This document shows, in pieces, positions 25,016-33,176 of a stretch of DNA of 64,000 bases; positions within the stretch are counted from its first letter, which is position 1, and every line of letters begins with the position of its first letter. Source of the DNA: Streptomyces griseocarneus (GTDB lineage Bacteria; Actinomycetota; Actinomycetes; Streptomycetales; Streptomycetaceae); NCBI RefSeq assembly GCF_014655595.1, contig NZ_BNBL01000009.1, forward strand, positions 1-64,000, given 5' to 3'. The notes below the pieces were generated by a model. That model saw nothing but the letters and a program-made list of their open reading frames with translations. It did not search any database and was not told the DNA's origin. The translations under genes and the position numbers were made by a program.

Positions 25016-25091
25016 CCGGCGGGGAAGGAAGTCCGCCGAGCAAATAGACTCGACCTGTCCTTTGTCCGACAACCACTACAGGAACGCCACG

Positions 25092-26495
25092 ATGACACGC
25101 CTCGGCGACTCCGTCGCGCGCGCCAGCGCCCTGCTGGCGCAGGACCTCTCCACCGACTCCACCGTGGAGCAGCTGCTCACGGAGACGAAGGCGAGGCGCT
25201 ATCTGGACCTGACGGATCTGTCGGCGAAGGACCAGGCCGAGCTCATCGCCTCCCGTACGGTCGAGGTGCTGCCCGGCGTGGCCAAGCTGGCCGAGCGGAT
25301 CGAGCTGCGCCGGTCCGAGGGCAAGGGCCTGGCCATCAAGCTGGGCATCGACCCCACGGCCGCCGACGTGCACCTCGGTCACGCGGTGCCGGTGATCATC
25401 CTCAGCCGCTTCCAGCGGATGGGCCACGACGTCACCCTGCTCATCGGCGACTTCACCGCCAAGATCGGTGACCCGACGGGCCGGACGGCGGAGCGCCCGC
25501 CGCTGACCGACGAGGACATCGCCGCCAACCTCGCGGGCTACCGCGAGCAGGTGCGGCCGTTCTTCGACTTCGAGAAGGTCACGTTCGTCCAGAACAGTGA
25601 GTGGCTGGCCCCGTACACCTTCCCGGAGCTGCTCGGTCTGCTCTCCCAGGTGCCGGTCTCGCAGCTGCTGCAGCGCGAGGACTTCCGCAACCGCCTGGCG
25701 TCCGGCTCGGGCCTGACGATGTCGGAGCTGCTCTACCCGATCGCGCAGGGCCTGGACTCGGTGGCGCTGAACTGCGACGTGGAGCTGGGCGGCGCGGACC
25801 AGCTGCTCAACCTGCAGATGGGCCGCAAGCTGATGGAGCTGCGGGGCCAGAAGCCGCAGCTCGTCGTCACGATGCCGCTGATCGAGGGCACGGACGGCAC
25901 CGGCGCGAAGATGTCCAAGTCCAAGGGCAACTACGTCGGGCTGACCGCGCCCGCCGACGACGTCTTCGGCAAGATCATGTCGGTGCCGGACCGGCTGATG
26001 GAGCCGTACCTCAAGGCCTGGACGGAGTGGACGGACGCGGAGATCGCGCTCGCGCTCTCCCGCATCGAGGAGAAGTCGCTGCACCCGATGGACCTGAAGA
26101 AGGTCCTGGCGGGCGAGGTCGTGGCCGCGCTGTACGGCCTGGAGGCGGCGATGGCGGCGCGTGCCGGCTTCGTCGCGCAGTTCTCGAAGAAGAGCTTCAC
26201 CGACGTCGAGACGCCGGTGGTGGACCTGGCCGAGCACGGCGAGGAGCCGGCCACGGCCGTGCTCAGCAAGGTGCTGGGCTTCCAGCCGAGCGCCTCGGCC
26301 GCCCGCCGGGTCGCCAAGCAGAACGGTCTGCGGCTGGTCCTGGAGGCCGACGGCGGCCAGGAGGCCGTGGTGCTGGCCGAGGCCGACGCCATCCGGCCGC
26401 TGGGCGAGGTGGCCCGTGAGCTGCTGGCCGGGCGCGCGGTGAGCGGGGTCTACCTCAAGGCCGGCCGCAAGATCGCGGAGCTGCGCGGGCTGTAG
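25092..26495 (+). CDS. tyrS: Tyrosyl-tRNA synthetase
   Basis: A 467-residue class I aminoacyl-tRNA synthetase that charges tRNA-Tyr. The HIGH motif appears as DPTAADVHLGHAVP and the KMSKS motif as GAKMSKSKGNYV. A C-terminal S4-type RNA-binding segment ends the protein (QPSASAARRVAKQNGL, GRKIAEL). The KMSKS form and internal spacing place it with the TyrRZ/TyrZ-type enzymes rather than the KFGKS type. The ATG at 25092 has AGGAA upstream. A TAGACT box at 25045-25050 is a possible -10. I found no T-box leader. Confidence 0.94.
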   Translation: MTRLGDSVARASALLAQDLSTDSTVEQLLTETKARRYLDLTDLSAKDQAELIASRTVEVLPGVAKLAERIELRRSEGKGLAIKLGIDPTAADVHLGHAVPVIILSRFQRMGHDVTLLIGDFTAKIGDPTGRTAERPPLTDEDIAANLAGYREQVRPFFDFEKVTFVQNSEWLAPYTFPELLGLLSQVPVSQLLQREDFRNRLASGSGLTMSELLYPIAQGLDSVALNCDVELGGADQLLNLQMGRKLMELRGQKPQLVVTMPLIEGTDGTGAKMSKSKGNYVGLTAPADDVFGKIMSVPDRLMEPYLKAWTEWTDAEIALALSRIEEKSLHPMDLKKVLAGEVVAALYGLEAAMAARAGFVAQFSKKSFTDVETPVVDLAEHGEEPATAVLSKVLGFQPSASAARRVAKQNGLRLVLEADGGQEAVVLAEADAIRPLGEVARELLAGRAVSGVYLKAGRKIAELRGL

Positions 26496-26521
26496 TCCGC
26501 CGCCTTCCCTCTCCAAGGCCC

Positions 26522-26560
26522 CGAGGCGGCCGGTGCGCTTCCCGCGCACCGGCCGCCTCG
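26522..26560. terminator. Rho-independent terminator after tyrS
   Basis: A perfect 16-bp GC-rich stem (26522-26537 with 26545-26560), a 7-base loop and a following TTT. It lies 26 bases after the tyrS stop and ahead of a convergent gene end at 26610. Confidence 0.85.
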
Positions 26561-26609
26561 TTTCGCGACCGCGTCATGGCGTGGGGGGCGTGGCCGGGCG
26601 TGGCGGGGA

Positions 26610-26888
26610 TCAGGTGACGCGGTGCCGGTCGCCCCGCATGCCCACCCACAGCCGGTCGCCGATGGCGACGACGATGACCGCGCCGATGAGCTGCAGCACG
26701 TGGCGGATCCAGTCGATGCCCTTGGTGTCCTCGACGCCCAGCGCGGTGGCGGCCCAGTTGCCGAGCAGGCTGCCGGCCATGCCGCAGAGGATCGTGAGCC
26801 AGATCGGGATCTGCTGCTTGCCCGGGATGATCGCCTTGGCGATCAGGCCCAGGACAAGGCCGACGATGATTGCCCACAGCCAGTCCAT
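26610..26888 (-). CDS. GlsB/YeaQ/YmgE family stress membrane protein
   Basis: A 92-residue membrane protein of the GlsB/YeaQ/YmgE family (transglycosylase-associated protein), small helical proteins often induced by stress. The signature is visible: WLWAIIVGLVLGLIAKAI, then PGKQQIPIWLTILCGMAGSLLGNW. Three hydrophobic segments cover nearly the whole length. The tail VGMRGDRHRVT is basic. The ATG at 26888 has GAGGAGG ideally placed. GlsB in enterococci is encoded with Gls24/Asp23 proteins; here the Asp23 cluster is 13 kb away. Confidence 0.92.
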   Translation of the reverse strand: MDWLWAIIVGLVLGLIAKAIIPGKQQIPIWLTILCGMAGSLLGNWAATALGVEDTKGIDWIRHVLQLIGAVIVVAIGDRLWVGMRGDRHRVT

Positions 26889-27110
26889 GCCGCCTCCTCG
26901 TTCCGGGCGATGTGGCGTGCTCCGCCATTGTGGGTCCGCCGCCCCTACGGCGCACGTCGGAGTGGTCCGTACGCCGTGAGCGCACGTCGGGCGCCCGTGC
27001 GTGAGCCACCGGGTGGACGACCCGGTCTCGTCCGCGGGACGGGCGCGGCGTAACGTTGGATGCGTAGAAGCCCGAAGGGCGTCGGCGCGGCAGTCGGGTG
27101 GTGGAATGTG

Positions 27111-27485
27111 ATGCGGAAGCTGGGCGGTAACGAGGTCTTCCGGATCACCGGGGCCCGTCAGGGACTGGCGGAGGACGTCCGCGGCCGGCAGCGCCGGTAC
27201 GTGATCTCCATGGGCATCCGCACCCTCTCCGTGGTGCTGACCGTGATCCTGTGGAACATCGAGCGCTACGTGGCGGTGGGCACCCTGATCCTGGGCGCGG
27301 CGCTGCCGTACGTGGCCGTCGTGATAGCCAACGCGGGCCGGGAGAACGCCCCTTCGCTGCCGGGTACGTTCGTTCCGGCGCCCACCAGGCCGGTGCTGAC
27401 GGCGGGTCCTCCGGCGGGCGGGGCGGAATCCGTCCCGGAAGCCGATCGCTCCCCCGGGCAGGATCAAGAACCCGGCCAGCGCTGA
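27111..27485 (+). CDS. DUF3099 family membrane protein
   Basis: A 124-residue protein of the DUF3099 family: a polar head EVFRITGARQGLAEDVRGRQ, two adjacent membrane helices (about 35-50 and 60-78), and a Pro/Ala-rich cytosolic tail. Function unknown. An in-frame ATG at 27060 exists, but a TAACGT -10 box at 27051-27056 would place the transcript start at or after that ATG. I therefore take the ATG at 27111 (GTG 27108 is an alternative). It is divergent from the GlsB-type gene. Confidence 0.75.
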   Translation: MRKLGGNEVFRITGARQGLAEDVRGRQRRYVISMGIRTLSVVLTVILWNIERYVAVGTLILGAALPYVAVVIANAGRENAPSLPGTFVPAPTRPVLTAGPPAGGAESVPEADRSPGQDQEPGQR

Positions 27486-27677
27486 CCCTCCGCTTCCGGG
27501 CGGGTGCCCGCGGAGCGGTGTGACAAGCTCAAGAAAACCTCAGATCAATCATGTGGATCGGTGCCCCCGGCCGGGCCCCCCGTGACATACTTCGTAGGCG
27601 CTCCGCATCCCCCGTCGGAGCGACAGACCGACGCCGGGCGGCTCCCCCCGTGGCTGCCCGGCGTCGCCGTGTCCACG

Positions 27678-27683
27678 TAAGGT
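27678..27683 (+). promoter_or_regulatory. TAAGGT -10 box of a leaderless gene
   Basis: TAAGGT is followed by exactly seven bases and then the GTG at 27691, the classical arrangement of a leaderless Streptomyces transcript. There is no Shine-Dalgarno sequence in the gap. Confidence 0.6.
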
Positions 27684-27690
27684 TTGCGGT

Positions 27691-27912
27691 GTGAACTCCC
27701 CCGAAACCGCCGTGATCTGCTCCGCCAAGGGCTGCCGTGCCGCAGCGGTGTGGGTGCTCGCGTGGAACAACCCCAAGCTGCACACGCCGGAGCGGCGCAA
27801 GACGTGGCTCGCGTGCGACGAACACCGCGAGCACCTGTCCAACTTCCTCGCGCTGCGCGGTTTCCTCAAGGACGTGGTGCCGCTCGAGGAGTGGGAGAGC
27901 CGCAACGGCTGA
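27691..27912 (+). CDS. 73-residue Cys/His protein, possible zinc binder
   Basis: A small soluble protein starting MNSPETAVICSAKGCRAAAV. Its Cys and His residues are spaced as C-x4-C in the N-terminal part and C-x2-H-x2-H (ACDEHREH) in the middle, which looks like a compact metal site. An aromatic WVLAWNNPKLHTPERRKTW links them. I cannot name the function; databases sometimes label relatives as acetone-carboxylase-like without evidence. The start is fixed by the TAAGGT box seven bases upstream. It converges on moaA with 24 bases between ends. Confidence 0.75.
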   Translation: MNSPETAVICSAKGCRAAAVWVLAWNNPKLHTPERRKTWLACDEHREHLSNFLALRGFLKDVVPLEEWESRNG

Positions 27913-27936
27913 CGGCCGGGCCGCGAGCGGCGGTGC

Positions 27937-28926
27937 TCAGCCGCCGATCGCCGACATGGGGCGGCTCGGCTGGAGGAACGCCGGGTCGTCGAGGCCCGAG
28001 CCCGCCTTCTTGCCCCACATGGCCGTCCGCCACAGGTCCGCGATCTCCTCGTCCGGCGCCCCCGCGCGCAGCGCGCCGCGCAGGTCGGACTCCTCGCGCG
28101 CGAAGAGGCAGGTGCGCACCTGCCCGTCCGCGGTCAGCCGGGTGCGGTCGCACGCCCCGCAGAAGGGCCGGGTGACCGAGCCGATGACGCCGACGCGCCC
28201 GGGGCCGCCGTCGACGAGCCAGCGCTCGGCGGGGGCGGAGCCGCGTGCCGCGTCGCCCTCGGGGGTGAGGGAGAAGCGGGTGCGCAGGCTCGCCAGGATC
28301 CCATCGGCGGTGATCATGCCGTCGCGCTTCCAGCCGTGCTGGGCGTCGAGGGGCATCTGCTCGATGAAGCGCAGCTCGTAGTCGTTCTCCAGCGCCCAGG
28401 CGAGCAGGTCCGGCGCCTCGTCGTCGTTGTGGCCGGGCATCAGCACGGCGTTGACCTTCACGGGGGTCAGTCCGGCGGCGCGGGCGGCGGCCAGGCCGTC
28501 GAGGACGTCCTGGTGACGCCTGCGGCGGGTGAGGTCGGCGAAGACGTCGGGGCGCAGGGTGTCGAGGGAGACGTTGACCCGGTCCAGGCCCGCGGCCTTG
28601 AGGGCGCCGGCGGTGCGGGCCAGGCCGATGCCGTTGGTGGTCAGCGACAGCCGGGGGCGGGGGGCGAGGGCGGCGCAGCGCTCGACGATGGAGACCAGGC
28701 CGGGGCGCAGCAGGGGCTCTCCGCCGGTGAAGCGGACCTCGGTGACGCCGAGGGAGGTGACGGCGACGGAGACGAGGCGGACGATCTCGTCGTCGGTGAG
28801 CAGGTCGGGCTTGGCGAGCCAGGCGAGGCCCTCTTCGGGCATGCAGTAGGTGCAGCGGAGGTTGCACCGGTCGGTGAGGGAGACGCGCAGGTCCGTGGCG
28901 ACGCGCCCGTAGGTGTCGATGAGCAC
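27937..28926 (-). CDS. moaA: GTP 3',8-cyclase MoaA
   Basis: A 329-residue radical SAM enzyme that converts GTP to 3',8-cyclo-GTP, the first step of molybdenum cofactor synthesis. The SAM-cluster motif is Cys21-x3-Cys25-x2-Cys28 (DRCNLRCTYCMPEEG). The C-terminal cluster that binds GTP is in FCGACDRTRLTADGQVRTC. No other moa gene is adjacent. The start at 28926 gives MLIDTYGRVATDLRVSLTDR, the usual N-terminus. Confidence 0.95.
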   Translation of the reverse strand: MLIDTYGRVATDLRVSLTDRCNLRCTYCMPEEGLAWLAKPDLLTDDEIVRLVSVAVTSLGVTEVRFTGGEPLLRPGLVSIVERCAALAPRPRLSLTTNGIGLARTAGALKAAGLDRVNVSLDTLRPDVFADLTRRRRHQDVLDGLAAARAAGLTPVKVNAVLMPGHNDDEAPDLLAWALENDYELRFIEQMPLDAQHGWKRDGMITADGILASLRTRFSLTPEGDAARGSAPAERWLVDGGPGRVGVIGSVTRPFCGACDRTRLTADGQVRTCLFAREESDLRGALRAGAPDEEIADLWRTAMWGKKAGSGLDDPAFLQPSRPMSAIGG

Positions 28927-28987
28927 GGTGTGGGCCCCTCCCGCGGACTGGAACAGTCGTTCAATAACTCCGCAGCGTACGCGATCG

Positions 28988-29020
28988 CCCGGGCCTTCAA
29001 CACTTCGTTGAAGGCCCGGG
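28988..29020. terminator. Terminator after the acetate-type symporter
   Basis: A perfect 14-bp stem (28988-29001 with 29007-29020) with a 5-base loop, 21 bases beyond the stop of the symporter gene that ends at 29041 on the minus strand, and upstream of moaA. Confidence 0.75.
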
Positions 29021-29040
29021 CGGACGGTCGTACCGACGGA

Positions 29041-30690
29041 TCAGTGCGCCCCGAAGCCGGTGAGGGAGCGGACCTCCAGCTCGGCGTACTTGCGCTCCTG
29101 GTCCGGCGCCGGCCGGGACAGCAGCGAGCCGGCCCAGCCGAGCAGGAAGCCGAGCGGGATGGAGACCAGCCCGGGGTTGCCGAGCGGGAAGTAGTCGAAG
29201 GCCAGGCCGGGGAAGAGGGCCTTGGGGTTGCCGGAGACCACGGGAGAGAGGATCACCAGGGTGACCGAGGAGATCAGTCCGCCGTAGATCGACCACAGCG
29301 CGCCCTGGGTGGTGAAGCGCTTCCAGAAGAGGCTGTAGAGGATCGTGGGGAGGTTGGCCGAGGCCGCGACGGCGAAGGCGAGGGCCACCAGGGCGGCGGC
29401 GTTGAGCCGGTGGGCGAAGATGCCCAGCGCGATGGAGATCGCGCCGATGACGATCGCGGCGATCTTGGCGGTGAGGATCTCCTCCTTCTCGCTCGTCCTG
29501 CCGCGCCGGATGACGTTGGCCCACAGGTCGTGGGCGAAGGACGCGGAGGAGGCGAGGGTCAGGCCCGCGACCACGGCGAGGATGGTCGCGAAGGCGACGG
29601 CCGAGATCACGGCGAGCAGAATCGCTCCGCCGGTGGAGCCGGCGCCGCCGCCGACCTCCTGGGCGAGCAGCGGGGCCGCGGTGTTGCCGGACTCGTTGGA
29701 GGCCGTGATCGCCTTGGGCCCGACCAGGGCCGCCGCCCCGAAGCCGAGGGCGATGGTCATCAGGTAGAAGGCGCCGATGATGCCGATCGCCCAGTTCACC
29801 GACTTACGGGCGGCCCGGGCGGTGGGCACCGTGTAGAAGCGGATGAGGATGTGCGGCAGCCCGGCGGTGCCCAGGACGAGCGCCAGGCCGAGCGAGACGA
29901 AGTTGAGCTTGGAGGTGCCGTCCTTGCCGTACTGCAGGCCGGGCTCCAGGAAGGCACTGCCCTTGCCGCTCGCCTCGGCGGCGCGGCCCAGGAGCGTGGA
30001 GAGGTTCCAGTGGAACTTGTTGAGCACCAGCACGGTGATCAGCAGGGTGCCCGCGATGAGCAGCACCGCCTTGACGATCTGCACCCATGTGGTGCCCTTC
30101 ATCCCGCCGATGGTCACGTAGAGCACCATCACCAGGCCGACCAGGACGATGATCCAGCGCCGCGACCCCTCGCCGGTGGCGCCCAGCAGCAGGGCCACCA
30201 GGGCGCCAGCGCCGACCATCTGGGCGAGCAGGTAGAAGATCGAGACGACGATGGTGGAGGTGCCGGCGGCGGTGCGCACGGGCCGCTGGCTGAGGCGGTG
30301 GGCGAGCACGTCGGCCATCGTGAAGCGGCCGGAGTTGCGCAGCGGCTCGGCGACGAGCAGCAGCGCGACCAGCCAGGCGACCAGGAAGCCGATGGAGTAG
30401 AGGAATCCGTCGTAGCCGAAGAGGGAGATGGCCCCGGCGATGCCGAGGAAGGACGCGGCGGACATGTAGTCGCCGGAGATGGCCAGGCCGTTCTGGAAGC
30501 CGGTGAACGAGCGGCCGCCGGCGTAGAAGTCGGTGGCGTCCTTGGTCTGCCGGCCGGCCCAGACCGTGATGCCCAGCGTGATGGCGACGAATACGGAGAA
30601 CAGGGTGATGATCAGAGTGCGGTGCTCGCCGGCGCCCCCGGCGGCCAGCGGATGTGCCACGGCGCTCGCGATGGTGGTGCTCGTGCTCAT
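29041..30690 (-). CDS. Sodium:solute symporter, acetate/ActP-like
   Basis: A 549-residue sodium/solute symporter (SSS family) resembling ActP/MctP transporters for acetate or short monocarboxylates. About thirteen membrane helices are visible. Typical segments are TDFYAGGRSFTGFQNGLAIS and GDYMSAASFLGIAG near the N-terminus, and IGGMKGTTWVQIVKAVLLI in the middle. Its ATG overlaps the stop of the upstream DUF485 gene (ATGA), the standard yjcH-actP arrangement, which strengthens the acetate-type assignment. A GGGGGA site precedes the start. The exact substrate is not determinable by eye. Confidence 0.9.
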   Translation of the reverse strand: MSTSTTIASAVAHPLAAGGAGEHRTLIITLFSVFVAITLGITVWAGRQTKDATDFYAGGRSFTGFQNGLAISGDYMSAASFLGIAGAISLFGYDGFLYSIGFLVAWLVALLLVAEPLRNSGRFTMADVLAHRLSQRPVRTAAGTSTIVVSIFYLLAQMVGAGALVALLLGATGEGSRRWIIVLVGLVMVLYVTIGGMKGTTWVQIVKAVLLIAGTLLITVLVLNKFHWNLSTLLGRAAEASGKGSAFLEPGLQYGKDGTSKLNFVSLGLALVLGTAGLPHILIRFYTVPTARAARKSVNWAIGIIGAFYLMTIALGFGAAALVGPKAITASNESGNTAAPLLAQEVGGGAGSTGGAILLAVISAVAFATILAVVAGLTLASSASFAHDLWANVIRRGRTSEKEEILTAKIAAIVIGAISIALGIFAHRLNAAALVALAFAVAASANLPTILYSLFWKRFTTQGALWSIYGGLISSVTLVILSPVVSGNPKALFPGLAFDYFPLGNPGLVSIPLGFLLGWAGSLLSRPAPDQERKYAELEVRSLTGFGAH

Positions 30691-31076
30691 TCCCCCGCCT
30701 CCATACGGGCCTTGAGGGCCTCGGCCTTCGGGTCGATCTTCGCCGCGGCGTGCCGCGCGTACCACCAGGCGATGAGGAAGGTGGTGAGGAACTGCGCCAG
30801 CCCGAACACCAAGGCGATGTTGATGTTTCCGGCCACCTTGGTGTCCATGAAGTCGCCCGCGTAGTTGGACAGCAGGACGTAGAGCAGGTACCAGGCGATG
30901 AAGGCCACGGTGAGCGGGAAGGCGAAGGAGCGGTGCGCCCGGCGCAGTTCGCCGAATTCCTCGCTGTTCCTCACGTCCGTGAAGCGGTCGGGCTGTGCGG
31001 GAATGGCGGGACGAACGGGCTCGTCCGGGCCCTTGGCTGTGGTCGGTGGGGTGCCCACGGCCTCTTCTGAGTCCAC
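30687..31076 (-). CDS. DUF485 family membrane protein, symporter partner
   Basis: A 129-residue protein of the DUF485 (YjcH-like) family, normally encoded just upstream of ActP-type symporters. It has a polar head of about 45 residues (EEFGELRRAHRSFAFPLTVA is the family motif), two membrane helices at about 53-70 and 85-104, and a charged tail. It overlaps the symporter by four bases. The GTG at 31076 is preceded by GGAGAG. Its role is probably assembly or regulation of the transporter. Confidence 0.88.
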   Translation of the reverse strand: MDSEEAVGTPPTTAKGPDEPVRPAIPAQPDRFTDVRNSEEFGELRRAHRSFAFPLTVAFIAWYLLYVLLSNYAGDFMDTKVAGNINIALVFGLAQFLTTFLIAWWYARHAAAKIDPKAEALKARMEAGE

Positions 31077-31178
31077 GGTCTCTCCTGACGGGTGAATACG
31101 GAGCGCGAGCCGAGCCTGTGACTGGGATCACGCATCGTAGAGCGACACCGCAGTATGCGACAGGGGGCGGTTCACCGA

Positions 31179-31460
31179 ATGTCGCAGCGGCCGCCGCCGG
31201 GGGCAAAACCGCCCGCCGCCGCCCTCGTTGACCCTGGTGTGAGCACTGCCCCACCTCCCGGCCGGTCCGCCGGCGGCCGACGCCCGTTCGGGAGCGTCAG
31301 GTTGACGGCGCCGGTGCGGGTCGTCGGTACGGGCCGGCCGCCCGCCGCCGTGGCGCCGGGCCGCTGGTACGGGCCCCGGGTGCCGCTGCCGCCGCTGAGC
31401 ATCGACACCCTGCGCGGCGGGGGCACTTCGCCCCGAAAGGGCGTTACGCCGGGGCCGTAA
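31179..31460 (+). CDS. Doubtful Pro/Gly-rich ORF
   Basis: A possible 93-residue ORF (MSQRPPPGAKPPAAALVD...) rich in Pro, Gly and Arg, with moderately GC-rich third positions and a GGGGGCGG nine bases upstream of the ATG. There is no recognisable motif, signal or membrane segment. A similar-length ORF (31172-31465) exists on the other strand, so the evidence for coding is weak. The rest of the 545-base gap between DUF485 and the subtilase shows only the promoter noted below. Confidence 0.25.
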   Translation: MSQRPPPGAKPPAAALVDPGVSTAPPPGRSAGGRRPFGSVRLTAPVRVVGTGRPPAAVAPGRWYGPRVPLPPLSIDTLRGGGTSPRKGVTPGP

Positions 31461-31524
31461 GACACCCAACTGCCCTCTTCTGGCGCGGAATAATTCCTTC
31501 CGATGTTATTTCTGGGTGAATTCG

Positions 31525-31553
31525 TTGCCCTGGGCCATGATCGGCGCTAGCTT
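31525..31553 (+). promoter_or_regulatory. Promoter of the subtilase gene
   Basis: TTGCCC (31525-31530) and TAGCTT (31548-31553) are separated by 17 bases, a good match to a vegetative promoter. Transcription would start near 31560, giving a leader of about 60 bases with GGAG before the ATG at 31623. Confidence 0.6.
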
Positions 31554-31622
31554 CACTCGTCATGTACCCGCCCACGCGCACCCATGCGCCCGGGCGGACT
31601 TCCTGGATGATGTGGAGAACCC

Positions 31623-33176
31623 ATGGCTCAGCTGCGTCCCAGACGCCGGCACGCCCTGCTGGCGGCCCCCGTCGGACTGGCGCTCACCGCCTCCCTCGGC
31701 TTCCTGCCCGGCGCCGCCTCGGCCGCCCCGCAGGACACCACCGCCGTGCGGGCGGCCACCACCGACGGTCCGCTGCTGTCGTACGTGGTCAACACCGCGA
31801 CCGACCGCGGCACTCTGACCAAGGTGAAGAAGGCCGTCAAGCAGGCCGGCGGCACCGTCGTGGTCTCCTACGACAAGCTCGGCGTCGTCGTCGCGCACTC
31901 CAGGAACCCGGAGTTCGCCAAGGCCCTGCGCGCGGTCCCCGGCGTGCAGTCCGCCGGCGCCACCCGCACCGCCCCGCTGAAGGCGGCGGCCACCACCCAG
32001 TACGGCAAGCCGGAGAAGCTGAAGCTCTCCAAGGACGGCGCCAAGTCCCTCGCCGCCCGCTCGGCCGCCACCGGCAAGGAGCCCCTCGAGGGCCTGCAGT
32101 GGGACCTGCCCGCCATCGGCGCCGACAAGGCCGCCAAGATCAACCCGGGCAGCAAGAACGTCACCGTCGCCGTCATCGACACCGGCGTGGACGACACCCA
32201 CCCCGACCTCGCCCCCAACTTCTCCGCGAGCCAGTCCGCCAGCTGCGTCTCCGGCAAGGCCGACACCAGCCCCGGCGCGTGGCGTCCCTTCGACCCGAAG
32301 ACCGACTACCACGGCACCCACGTGGCCGGGTCCATAGCCGCGGCCCGCAACGGCGTCGGCGTGGCCGGTGTCGCCCCTGGCGTGAAGGTCTCCGGCATCA
32401 AGGTCAGCACGCCCAAGGACAGCTTCTTCTACGCCGAGAGCGTGGTCTGCGCCTTCGTCTTCGCCGCCGACCACGGCGCCGCGGTGACGAACAACAGCTA
32501 CTACGTCGACCCGTGGCTGTTCAACTGCCCGGACAACCTCGACCAGAAGGCGATAGCCGACGCGGTCGGCCGGGCCGCGCAGTACGCCCAGAACAAGGGC
32601 GTCGTCAACGTCGCCTCCGCGGGCAACGACAACTTCGACCTGGCCGCCGACAAGATCGTCGACACCAGCAGCCCGAACGACACCGGCTCCAAGCCGCCGG
32701 CCCGCACGGTCGACCCCAAGGTCTGCCTCGACGTCCCGGCCCAGCTGCCCGGCGTCGTCACCGTCTCGGCCACGGGCGTGAAGTCCGCCAAGTCGTTCTA
32801 CTCCAACTACGGCCTGAAGGCCGTCGACGTCGCGGCCCCCGGCGGCGACACCATGCAGGTGCCCGACGCCCCGGCCAAGGAGGGCGGCATCCTCTCCACC
32901 ATGCCGGGCGGCGACTGGGCCTACCTGCAGGGCACGTCCATGGCCGGACCGCACGTGGCGGGCGTGGCGGCGCTGCTGAAGAGCACGCACCCCAAGTCCA
33001 GCCCGCAGGAGATCCAGTGGCTCCTGAAGGCCCAGGCCAAGAACCCCGGCTGCCCGACCGCGGCGTACGACCCGGACGGCACCGGTAAGTGGAAGGCCGC
33101 CTGCACGGGCAACAAGAACGTCAACAGCTTCTACGGCTACGGCATCGTCGACGCCCTGTCGGCGGTCCAGGACTGA
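31623..33176 (+). CDS. Secreted subtilisin-like (S8) serine protease
   Basis: A 517-residue exported protease. It has a signal peptide (about 1-35, ending ASAAP) and an inhibitor-like propeptide (about 48-115; LLSYVVNTATDRGTLTKVKK). The S8 catalytic domain has Asp186 in AVIDTGVDDTHPD, His230 in YHGTHVAGS and Ser439 in GTSMAGPHVAG. The oxyanion Asn is probably in ASAGNDN. Several cysteines in the mature part suggest disulfides. There is no C-terminal anchor, so it should be released. It is followed by a perfect terminator hairpin. Confidence 0.94.
   Translation: MAQLRPRRRHALLAAPVGLALTASLGFLPGAASAAPQDTTAVRAATTDGPLLSYVVNTATDRGTLTKVKKAVKQAGGTVVVSYDKLGVVVAHSRNPEFAKALRAVPGVQSAGATRTAPLKAAATTQYGKPEKLKLSKDGAKSLAARSAATGKEPLEGLQWDLPAIGADKAAKINPGSKNVTVAVIDTGVDDTHPDLAPNFSASQSASCVSGKADTSPGAWRPFDPKTDYHGTHVAGSIAAARNGVGVAGVAPGVKVSGIKVSTPKDSFFYAESVVCAFVFAADHGAAVTNNSYYVDPWLFNCPDNLDQKAIADAVGRAAQYAQNKGVVNVASAGNDNFDLAADKIVDTSSPNDTGSKPPARTVDPKVCLDVPAQLPGVVTVSATGVKSAKSFYSNYGLKAVDVAAPGGDTMQVPDAPAKEGGILSTMPGGDWAYLQGTSMAGPHVAGVAALLKSTHPKSSPQEIQWLLKAQAKNPGCPTAAYDPDGTGKWKAACTGNKNVNSFYGYGIVDALSAVQD

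Noticed and set aside
28336..30864. 842-codon ORF antisense to moaA and the symporter
   Set aside because: Gly/Asp/Glu-rich shadow without motifs.
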